Position numbers and translations under genes: made by a program
DNA from: Bacteroidia bacterium
GTDB lineage: Bacteria; Bacteroidota; Bacteroidia; Bacteroidales; CAJPTX01
Assembly: GCA_905373625.1 (NCBI GenBank)
Contig: CAJPTS010000131.1
Span: forward strand, 1-5,472
Length of the DNA: 5,472 nucleotides
Direction: 5' to 3'
Notes under the pieces: model-generated
Database searches by the model: none
What the model was told of the DNA's origin: nothing
What the model saw: only the letters and a program-made list of their open reading frames with translations
Part shown: piece by piece, positions 1 to 5,047 of the stretch
How the letters are laid out: each line of letters starts with the position of its first letter
Position numbering within the stretch: the first letter of the stretch is position 1

Positions 1-8
1 TTTGCCAT
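1..8 (-). CDS. Possible 5' end of a divergent gene (Met-Ala-Lys...), truncated by the window edge
   Basis: On the minus strand an ATG lies at 8-6, followed by GCA and the first two bases of AA-. It is preceded 4 bases upstream by a purine-rich AGGGGAGG stretch (forward 12-19) that would make a strong Shine-Dalgarno sequence, unusual in a group where such sites are often weak. A minus-strand -7 promoter match (TAGATTTG, forward 56-63) sits about 50 bases upstream. Only two full codons are visible, so no product can be named. The call rests only on start-site context; the stretch may equally be non-coding. Confidence 0.4.
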
Positions 9-41
9 AATCCTCCCCTGTCGCCGCACTCGTCGAGGCAA

Positions 42-73
42 ATTGTGTAATTCTACAAATCTATGTACCTTTG
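42..73 (+). promoter_or_regulatory. Promoter of rplS (-33 ATTG, -7 TACCTTTG)
   Basis: TACCTTTG at 66-73 matches the Bacteroidota -7 consensus TAnnTTTG exactly. An ATTG at 42-45 can act as the -33 TTTG box, with a 20-base spacer that fits the usual spacing of about 19-21. Transcription would start near 78-82, leaving a leader of about 45 bases. Assigned from consensus and spacing only. Confidence 0.6.
56..63 (-). promoter_or_regulatory. Putative -7 promoter element for the leftward gene
   Basis: Read on the minus strand this is TAGATTTG, an exact match to the Bacteroidota primary sigma factor -7 consensus TAnnTTTG. It would give a leader of roughly 40 bases before the ATG at 8. I see no clear TTTG -33 box about 20 bases further upstream. 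It lies within the rplS promoter, so the two would be back-to-back and overlapping. Confidence 0.35.
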
Positions 74-105
74 CACTCTAATTGAGTGTAAGGCGCGTAG
101 CGCGC
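74..105 (+). promoter_or_regulatory. rplS 5' leader with two adjacent small hairpins
   Basis: The first hairpin is CACTC (74-78), loop TAATT, GAGTG (84-88). The second is GCGCG (93-97), loop TAG, CGCGC (101-105), a compact GC stem with a three-base loop. Both lie between the predicted promoter and the rplS start codon. If transcription starts near 80 the first hairpin would be wholly or partly outside the RNA and could instead be a dyad operator. Leaders of ribosomal protein genes often mediate autoregulation, but this one does not match a leader class I can name, so regulation is inference. Confidence 0.35.
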
Positions 106-126
106 AACGAGCAAGTGTAACGAGAG

Positions 127-501
127 ATGGAGCAGTTAATAAAGATCGCCGAGCAGGCGTGCGCACAGAATGTGCCCACGTTCCCAAAGTTCAAAAGTGG
201 AGACACGATTACCGTATCGTACAAGATTAAGGAAGGTAACAAGGAACGTATTCAGCAATATAAGGGAGTTGTAATTCAGATTCGTGGAATCGGGATGAAC
301 AAGCGTTTCACCGTTCGTAAGATCTCCAGCAATATCGGCGTTGAGCGTATATTCCCAATGAATTCGCCTTTTATTGAAAAGATTGAGGTGAATAAGATCG
401 GGAAGGTGCGTCGTGCACGTATTTACTACTTCCGTAAGCTGACGGGTAAGCGTGCGAATATCCGCGAAAAGATGTCGCGCAGCGTCGCTGCCGAAAAATA
501 A
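127..501 (+). CDS. rplS: 50S ribosomal protein L19
   Basis: L19 is a large-subunit ribosomal protein located at the interface with the 30S subunit, where it contributes to inter-subunit bridges. The 124-residue product has the family pattern throughout: an F-x-x-GDTITV strand near 22-30, EGNKERIQQYKGVVI at 36-50, the highly conserved FTVRKIS-x-NIGVERIFP block at 61-77, and the basic end VRRARIYYFRKLTGKRA at 94-110. Length is normal for Bacteroidota L19, with a short lysine/arginine-bearing tail. The ATG at 127 is the only sensible start because an in-frame stop (TAA, 118-120) lies just upstream. There is no well-spaced Shine-Dalgarno sequence, which is common in this phylum. It appears monocistronic: it has its own promoter at 42-73, and the next gene is a tRNA with its own -7 element. 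No terminator hairpin is obvious directly after the stop, so read-through into the tRNA is possible. Confidence 0.97.
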   Translation: MEQLIKIAEQACAQNVPTFPKFKSGDTITVSYKIKEGNKERIQQYKGVVIQIRGIGMNKRFTVRKISSNIGVERIFPMNSPFIEKIEVNKIGKVRRARIYYFRKLTGKRANIREKMSRSVAAEK

Positions 502-535
502 ATCGGCGGGACGTCTTTGTATCTTGAAAAAGTAT

Positions 536-543
536 TATCTTTG
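536..543 (+). promoter_or_regulatory. Putative -7 promoter element for tRNA-Arg
   Basis: TATCTTTG matches TAnnTTTG exactly and ends 15 bases before the mature tRNA, a sensible place for a tRNA promoter. A TTTG at 516-519 could be the -33 box, but the 16-base spacer is shorter than usual. The element lies in the gap after rplS, so the tRNA can be transcribed independently. Confidence 0.5.
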
Positions 544-558
544 TGCGTTGAATAAAGG

Positions 559-632
559 GGCTCCGTAGCATAACTGAATAGTGCACTTGACTACGGATCA
601 AGAGGTTCCAGGTTTGAATCCTGGCGGAGTCA
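559..632 (+). tRNA. tRNA-Arg, anticodon ACG
   Basis: A full 74-base cloverleaf can be drawn by hand. The acceptor stem is GGCTCCG (559-565) with CGGAGTC (625-631), including one G-U pair at position 2, and the discriminator is A632. The D stem is GCAT/GTGC (568-571/581-584). The anticodon stem is CTTGA/TCAAG (586-590/598-602) around loop CTACGGA, giving anticodon ACG at 593-595. The variable loop is AGGTT and the T arm is CCAGG/CCTGG (608-612/620-624) with loop TTTGAAT. A34 is normally edited to inosine by TadA in bacterial tRNA-Arg(ACG), allowing it to read CGU, CGC and CGA. The next three bases are CTA, so the 3' CCA is not encoded and must be added by CCA nucleotidyltransferase. The usual G19-C56 elbow pair appears replaced by A577 (A19) and T615 (U56). 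A strong terminator follows within 15 bases. Confidence 0.96.
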
Positions 633-644
633 CTAGGTAAGAAT

Positions 645-677
645 AAAGAGAAGTTCGTTTGAGCTTCTCTTTTTTTG
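645..677 (+). terminator. Intrinsic terminator after tRNA-Arg, possibly bidirectional
   Basis: A long stem runs from AAAGAGAAG (645-653), extended through TTC (654-656), to GAG (661-663) and CTTCTCTTT (664-672), closed by the four-base loop GTTT. The 3' arm merges into an uninterrupted run of T to 676. This is a classic factor-independent terminator for the tRNA transcript. Read on the other strand, the same stem is followed by a short TTTATT stretch, so it may also weakly terminate the leftward operon ending at 847. Confidence 0.85.
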
Positions 678-770
678 TGTATTCTCTTTTTTAGAGAACT
701 CTCCCTCCTACATATTTGATAACCATCTTTTCTGAAAGAGTGAAAGACAAAATAAGCTAGAAGTAGAAAC

Positions 771-844
771 CAAGTACTAGGTTCAAGTACTAAGTACCAA
801 GTGAAAACCAGAGCGTAAGCGCTTGTCGCAAACTTAGAACTTAG
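771..844. repeat. Degenerate heptamer-like intergenic repeats (AAGTACT / AACTTAG)
   Basis: Within the gene-free stretch 678-846, CAAGTACTA occurs at 771-779 and again at 784-792, followed in 7-base register by AAGTACC at 792-798 and AAGTG at 799. The related AACTTAG occurs as a perfect tandem pair at 831-837 and 838-844, ending three bases before the stop codon of the leftward gene; its reverse complement CTAAGTT resembles CTAAGTA at 790-796. An AAGCGCTT palindrome (817-824) lies between the two sets. The rest of 678-846 shows no gene. The repeats look like a decayed short tandem repeat; no function is shown. Confidence 0.5.
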
Positions 845-846
845 CT

Positions 847-1791
847 TTATAGTCCGAAGAGTTTATTGCCCCAGTCTACCCAGCGGAAAGCGCGGTAGAA
901 TTGGAATATCCGATAGGTAAAAGCCACCTCGCCCGTCGCCGTAGTTAAGTAGTAGCGTTGTGTGGCGCTTTGTCCAGACCCCAGCGTGTGGTAGTAAAAT
1001 ACAAACGCCAGACTCCAGTCGCGACGCGTGTATCCGAATGCTGCACGCACTTCAAATGAATAGCTCGGGTTAAAGGTCGCCAGCCTGCGGTTTAGGGTAT
1101 GTGTAAAACCCAATAAGCCCTCGGCGGCTAGAAAATAGTGCTTACGCCACGGCCAGACAAACGCCATCCCCCCATAAAGTTCAGCGAGATAGATATTTTT
1201 AGGCTGCACCACCATTTGTGGATCCGCAGCGAGTTCACTCTGATAATACAAGCCCACCCCCACAGGGTAACAAAAAGCTGTTTGAGTCTGGAGTTCACTC
1301 TGTTCAAAAGCCGCCGCATAGGAGTACCGAGCGCCTTGTATTGGGTAGGCAATTCTCCCACCGATGCGCGAGAGATAGGACTTCGGATAAAATACCACCT
1401 CTCCTTTTTCATCATACCCGTATAACCCTCTGCAACGCATGGCATAGAGATCGCTCACGATATAGTGTCCGTAGTAGTGATACTGGAAGTCAAAATACTG
1501 ACTGGGCGTGATATTCTGTAATTCCGTTTTAGGAATACCAATTGAGAAACCTATTCCGAACTTCCGCCACCAAATCCCCACCCCCAGAGTGAGCGGAGTA
1601 TTTGACCGATAGGATGAGTTCCCAAAGTCTTCTTTATTCTGCACATCGAGCGCCATGATATTCCCGCGGAAATAGGGGCGTAGGGTCAGACGCTCGCCAA
1701 AGTTGTAAAATGCGGCAGAATCACCTTCTTGTGCGCGCAGCACTGCGAAAAATACTAAGCAGAGGAGTAGGCTCACTATTAGGAAGCGCAT
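847..1791 (-). CDS. Predicted outer-membrane beta-barrel protein, DUF4421-like
   Basis: The 314-residue product begins with a clear signal peptide: MRF, a hydrophobic core to about residue 18, and likely cleavage after VLRA-20, leaving QEG. The remainder is rich in alternating aromatic and glycine-containing strands (for example 65-87, 203-231, 245-268 and 281-298), as expected of an outer-membrane barrel. The features RLTLRPYFRGN (34-44), YRSNTPLTLGVGIWWRKFGIGFSIGIP (61-87) and a YFDFQYHYYG block (99-108) resemble the DUF4421 family, common in Bacteroidota and of unknown function; this assignment is from memory of the family. The start ATG lies 5 bases after the stop of the symporter gene, so it is the second gene of a likely two-gene operon and should be co-transcribed. 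No strong ribosome binding site is seen, consistent with translational coupling. The C-terminus (WVDWGNKLFGL) shows no type IX secretion domain. A PorP/SprF-type barrel is a less likely alternative. Confidence 0.75.
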   Translation of the reverse strand: MRFLIVSLLLCLVFFAVLRAQEGDSAAFYNFGERLTLRPYFRGNIMALDVQNKEDFGNSSYRSNTPLTLGVGIWWRKFGIGFSIGIPKTELQNITPSQYFDFQYHYYGHYIVSDLYAMRCRGLYGYDEKGEVVFYPKSYLSRIGGRIAYPIQGARYSYAAAFEQSELQTQTAFCYPVGVGLYYQSELAADPQMVVQPKNIYLAELYGGMAFVWPWRKHYFLAAEGLLGFTHTLNRRLATFNPSYSFEVRAAFGYTRRDWSLAFVFYYHTLGSGQSATQRYYLTTATGEVAFTYRIFQFYRAFRWVDWGNKLFGL

Positions 1792-1796
1792 CTGAA

Positions 1797-3245
1797 TTAT
1801 TTAGCAAGAACGGGTTTGCGGATAAAAGATAACAACGCAAAGGTAAGCGCAGCATTGACAATGAGTAGTTCGTACCCCATTGTATATCCCCATTGTAGTG
1901 CCATCCAACGGCTTAAGAAATAACTTAAAAGTGGTCCTAAGAGGGCTGCTAGTGGTGTTAGCCGATCTCGTACTTGCCAGGGTGTGAAAAGTCCAAAGGC
2001 AAAGAAGCCTAACAGCGGACCATAAAGGTAACTGACGGCAGTAAACAAGGCGCTAATTACACTCCCCTCATTTAGCCAACGGAACGCAAGAATAAGGAGC
2101 ATGATCAGAAACGAGAGCCCAAGGTGTACGATGTTGCGTATGCGTACTGCGTGCTTGGCATCTGAGCGGAGGTTCAGAATATCTAGGGTAAAAGATGTGG
2201 TAAGCGCTGTAAGTGCCGAGTCTGCCGATGAGAAGGTGGCAGCTATAATGGCTAATGTGAAAAGTATGCCCACGGCGGGAGGTAACATCCCGTTTGTTGC
2301 TAAATGCGGATAGAGTTCGTCGCCTTTCGTTGGGAGCGGTAGACCTTCTTTTTGTAAAAAGAGCGCTAATAGAACACCTAGTGCTAAGAGAATAAGGTTA
2401 ATGGGTAGGAAGCCGTAACCGTAGACTATCATGTTCTTTTGGGCGTCTTTTAGCGTTTTACAGCCCAAATTCTTCTGCATCATATCTTGGTCTAATCCCG
2501 TCATAACAATGGGAATGAATGCCCCTGCAAGAAACATTTTCAGGAAGTGTGACTGACTCCGCCAGTCGTCCCACTCAAAAAGGTCGGAAAAAGGGCTTGC
2601 GGCAATTTTTGTGCAAACATCAGTAAAAGAAAAATCTAATGCACTGGCCACATAATAGACGGTGAGGACAAGCGTGAGAATCATAACACTCGTTTGAAAA
2701 ATATCTGTCCAAATGATCGTCTGTATGCCTGCACGATAGGTATAGAGCCATATTAGGAGGAGGGTAATTACAATGGTTAACGGATAAGGAATGCCCCATT
2801 GCTCGAAGACAAGCGAGTGTAATACAGTTGCCACAACATAGAGGCGGAAAGAGGCTACAACCGTACGGTTTATCAGAAATAGGGCTGCGCTCGTTTTGTA
2901 GCTAATGCCTCCTAGACGTTCCTGTAAATAGCTGTATATACTCGGGCGTTTTAGTCGGTAATAGACAGGAAGCAAGATGTATGCGATGGCATAGTAACCG
3001 AGTACGTACCCCAGCACCATCTGTAAATAATGGAATTGGTTCGTTAGTACCCAACCTGGTACGGAGATTACGGAGATGCCCGAGAGTGAGACGCCTAACA
3101 TCCCAAAAGCAATCATCGGCCACGTGGCGGTGCGTTTGCCTAAAAAGAAGACATCGGGCGTGCTTTTTCTACTGGTTAGGTAGGATATGAGGATGAGGAT
3201 TGCAAAATATACGAGTAGCAGGATGGCTGTGACAGTCGGACTCAT
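1797..3245 (-). CDS. Sodium:solute symporter (SSS) family transporter
   Basis: This 482-residue inner-membrane protein has about 13 hydrophobic segments spread over its whole length, typical of the SSS family (LeuT fold), which couples Na+ entry to uptake of a small solute. Family landmarks are SRKSTPDVFFLGKR after the first helix (25-38), RPSIYSYLQERLG (100-112), AGIQTIIWTDIFQ (172-184), GLDQDMMQKNLGCKT (250-264) and ATFSSADSALTALTTSF (336-352). The serines and neighbouring residues of the last motif correspond to the Na2 sodium-site helix in characterised members. Substrate cannot be read from sequence: sugars, amino acids, sialic acid and others are all used within the family. It starts with ATG at 3245, about 20 bases from a -7 promoter match, and is divergent from glyS. 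It is followed after 5 bases by the DUF4421-like barrel gene, so the two probably form one transcript. Length and motifs are complete; no sign of damage. Confidence 0.93.
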   Translation of the reverse strand: MSPTVTAILLLVYFAILILISYLTSRKSTPDVFFLGKRTATWPMIAFGMLGVSLSGISVISVPGWVLTNQFHYLQMVLGYVLGYYAIAYILLPVYYRLKRPSIYSYLQERLGGISYKTSAALFLINRTVVASFRLYVVATVLHSLVFEQWGIPYPLTIVITLLLIWLYTYRAGIQTIIWTDIFQTSVMILTLVLTVYYVASALDFSFTDVCTKIAASPFSDLFEWDDWRSQSHFLKMFLAGAFIPIVMTGLDQDMMQKNLGCKTLKDAQKNMIVYGYGFLPINLILLALGVLLALFLQKEGLPLPTKGDELYPHLATNGMLPPAVGILFTLAIIAATFSSADSALTALTTSFTLDILNLRSDAKHAVRIRNIVHLGLSFLIMLLILAFRWLNEGSVISALFTAVSYLYGPLLGFFAFGLFTPWQVRDRLTPLAALLGPLLSYFLSRWMALQWGYTMGYELLIVNAALTFALLSFIRKPVLAK

Positions 3246-3267
3246 AAACGTGCGCTTTTTAGCTAGG

Positions 3268-3275
3268 CAAAATTA
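3268..3275 (-). promoter_or_regulatory. Putative -7 promoter element for the symporter-barrel operon
   Basis: On the minus strand this reads TAATTTTG, an exact TAnnTTTG match, 22 bases before the symporter ATG. The resulting leader would be about 15 bases. No convincing TTTG -33 box is seen at the usual distance, so the element is assigned on the -7 match and position alone. Confidence 0.5.
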
Positions 3276-3330
3276 AGAATTGTGACTGTTTGGAGACGGT
3301 TTACAGATTATACGCTAGGGCTTTTATTTC

Positions 3331-3338
3331 TACTTTTG
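3331..3338 (+). promoter_or_regulatory. Putative -7 promoter element for glyS
   Basis: TACTTTTG matches TAnnTTTG exactly and ends 22 bases before the glyS start. A GTTTAC at 3299-3304 is a possible but distant -33 box (27-base spacer), so the upstream half is weak. The geometry mirrors the divergent symporter promoter in the same 115-bp gap. Confidence 0.5.
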
Positions 3339-3360
3339 CTACAAATAACGAGGTGAGAAG

Positions 3361-4911
3361 ATGGCACAAGAAGATCTGTTCAAGAGTTTAGTGGCGCATT
3401 GCAAAGAATATGGTTTTATTTTCCAGAGTAGTGAGATCTACGACGGGTTAAGCGCGGTTTATGACTATGGGCAGTATGGAACGGCGTTGAAGCTAAACGT
3501 ACGCCGCTACTGGTGGGAGGCGATGACGCGTTTACATGACAACATCGTAGGCATTGACTCTGCCATCTTTATGCACCCAAAGGTTTGGGAAGCCTCAGGG
3601 CATCTGAGCGCGTTTAATGACCCGCTTATAGATAACCGCGACAGTAAGAAACGCTACCGTGCCGACGTGCTCGTAGAAGACTGGATGAGCAAACAAGAAG
3701 AGAAGATCGAAAAAGAGGTAGCTAAGGCAGCAAAACGTTTTGGTGAGGCGTTTGATCGCGCTCAATTCGTCTCTACCAATGCCCGAGTATTAGAATGGCA
3801 AAAGGGTATAGACGCGGCACGTGCACGCATGGTAGATGCGATGGAACGTAACGATTTGGCGGCGTTTGGTAAGCTGATAGAAGACCTCGAGATAGTTTGC
3901 CCCATCTCTGGTACGCGTAATTGGACAGAAGTGCGTCAGTTCAACCTCATGTTTGCTACCAAACTAGGCTCCGTGACCGACGAGTCTAGTGAACTCTATC
4001 TGCGCCCCGAAACGGCACAAGGGATCTTTGTGAACTTCCTAAATGTACAGAAGACGGGACGTATGCGCCTCCCCTTCGGGATTGCTCAGGTAGGGAAAGC
4101 GTTCCGTAATGAGATTGTGGCTCGACAATTCACTTTCCGTATGCGCGAATTTGAGCAAATGGAAATGCAGTACTTCGTGACGCCTGGAACCGAGATGGAG
4201 TGGTTCGAGTACTGGAAGGAACATCGCTTGCGTTGGCATTTAGCGTTAGGATTGGGGGCGGATAATTATCGTTACCATCCGCATGATAAGCTCGCGCATT
4301 ATGCCAATGCTGCATGCGATATAGAGTATAAATTCCCATTCGGTTTTAAGGAGGTGGAAGGCATTCACTCTCGTACGGACTTTGATTTATCTAACCACCA
4401 GCGCGTTTCGGGGAAGAAGATCCAATACTTTGACCCAGACAAGAATGAAAGCTACGTACCGTATGTGGTTGAGACTTCTATAGGCTTAGATCGTGCCATA
4501 CTTACGTTACTGGCGGGGAGTTACGAAGAAGAAAAGGTGGCTGGCGATGACGGAAAGGCCGACATACGTAAAGTTCTACATCTACCTCCTGCCATGGCAC
4601 CTGTAAAGGCGGCTATATTGCCTCTCGTGCGTAAAGATGGTATGCCCGAATATGCCCAAAAGATTGTAGATGATTTAAAGTGGCGCATGGCATGCTACTA
4701 TGAGGAAAAAGACACTATAGGGAAGCGTTACCGTCGGCAGGATGCTATAGGTACACCGTTCTGTGTAACGGTAGATAACCAAACGCTTGCTGATGGGACT
4801 GTCACCGTGCGCGAGCGTGATACGATGCATCAAGAAAGAGTTGCGGCCTCTCGTTTGGCGGAACTACTTGAACCAAAGGTGACTCTTGAGGCTCTGTTGC
4901 GTACGCTATAG
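3361..4911 (+). CDS. glyS: Glycyl-tRNA synthetase, class II single-chain (alpha2) type
   Basis: The enzyme charges tRNA-Gly with glycine in the cytoplasm, using ATP. The 516-residue product is complete and of the homodimeric type rather than the alpha2-beta2 GlyQ/GlyS type. From N to C it shows GLSAVYDYGQYG (29-40), the motif-1 region with HPKVWEASGHLSAFNDPLIDNRDSKKRYRAD (72-102), CPISGTRNW (180-188), RPETAQGIF (215-223), class II motif 2 with FRNEI (248-252) and FRMREFEQMEMQ (259-270), and motif 3 ETSIGLDRA (371-379). The C-terminal anticodon-binding domain starts near HLPPAMAPVKAAILPLV (407-423) and includes GKRYRRQDAIGTPFCVTVD (454-472) and TVRERDT (482-488). The ATG at 3361 is preceded by GAGG (3350-3353) at good ribosome-binding spacing, and the protein starts MAQEDLFK as I recall for Bacteroidales homologues. 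It has its own promoter and a terminator at 4972-4997, so it looks monocistronic. The gene symbol glyQS is also used for this form. Confidence 0.98.
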   Translation: MAQEDLFKSLVAHCKEYGFIFQSSEIYDGLSAVYDYGQYGTALKLNVRRYWWEAMTRLHDNIVGIDSAIFMHPKVWEASGHLSAFNDPLIDNRDSKKRYRADVLVEDWMSKQEEKIEKEVAKAAKRFGEAFDRAQFVSTNARVLEWQKGIDAARARMVDAMERNDLAAFGKLIEDLEIVCPISGTRNWTEVRQFNLMFATKLGSVTDESSELYLRPETAQGIFVNFLNVQKTGRMRLPFGIAQVGKAFRNEIVARQFTFRMREFEQMEMQYFVTPGTEMEWFEYWKEHRLRWHLALGLGADNYRYHPHDKLAHYANAACDIEYKFPFGFKEVEGIHSRTDFDLSNHQRVSGKKIQYFDPDKNESYVPYVVETSIGLDRAILTLLAGSYEEEKVAGDDGKADIRKVLHLPPAMAPVKAAILPLVRKDGMPEYAQKIVDDLKWRMACYYEEKDTIGKRYRRQDAIGTPFCVTVDNQTLADGTVTVRERDTMHQERVAASRLAELLEPKVTLEALLRTL

Positions 4912-4971
4912 GAGTAATTTAGGTGCGAAGTGCTACAATCAGTGAAAAGTTAAAGGGGGTAAATTGCCCTC

Positions 4972-4997
4972 CCACCCATTCTAGGGTGGATATTTTT
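4972..4997 (+). terminator. Intrinsic terminator of glyS
   Basis: CCACCC (4972-4977) pairs perfectly with GGGTGG (4984-4989) around the six-base loop ATTCTA, followed by ATA and five Ts (4993-4997). It lies 60 bases after the glyS stop. An upstream AGGG/CCCT pairing (4954-4957/4967-4970) and a downstream GCCCAA/TTGGGC hairpin (4999-5004/5014-5019) flank it. Neither flanking hairpin has a strong T-run on the plus strand. Confidence 0.75.
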
Positions 4998-4998
4998 A

Positions 4999-5019
4999 GC
5001 CCAATATGAAACTTTGGGC
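4999..5019. other. Perfect 6-bp hairpin in the glyS / PD-(D/E)XK convergent gap
   Basis: GCCCAA (4999-5004) and TTGGGC (5014-5019) form a perfect stem with a nine-base loop, 29 bases beyond the stop codon of the leftward gene. On the minus strand it is followed by TAAAAATA, not a T-run, so it is not a standard terminator for that gene. It could stabilise the 3' end of either transcript. The remaining bases up to 5047 show nothing further. Confidence 0.4.
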
Positions 5020-5047
5020 AAGTGTATTGTGGGAGCGAGGCAAGCCC

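Noticed and set aside
1..81. Plus-strand open stretch ending at TAA 79-81 as the tail of an upstream gene
   Set aside because: The translation looks non-coding and runs through the rplS promoter; the minus-strand start context is the better explanation.
371..601. Minus-strand open frame of 76 codons
   Set aside because: It is antisense to the end of rplS and runs into the tRNA gene, so it cannot be a conserved coding region.
559..632. tRNA-Arg as an integration site for a mobile element
   Set aside because: I found no second copy of the tRNA 3' end in the window and no integrase gene nearby.
682..698. TTCTCT-TTTTT-AGAGAA hairpin as a second terminator
   Set aside because: The Ts are in the loop and neither strand has a T-run after the stem, so it does not fit an intrinsic terminator.
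1128..1511. Three open frames of about 95-105 codons on both strands
   Set aside because: They overlap the barrel gene in other frames, and their translations are low in recognisable structure and lack any domain signal.
2101..3190. Short open frames opposite or overlapping the symporter
   Set aside because: The symporter frame is intact with family motifs throughout; these frames have no start context or domain signal.
4039..4339. Two minus-strand open frames within glyS
   Set aside because: They are antisense to the conserved motif-2 region of glycyl-tRNA synthetase and are explained by its codon use.
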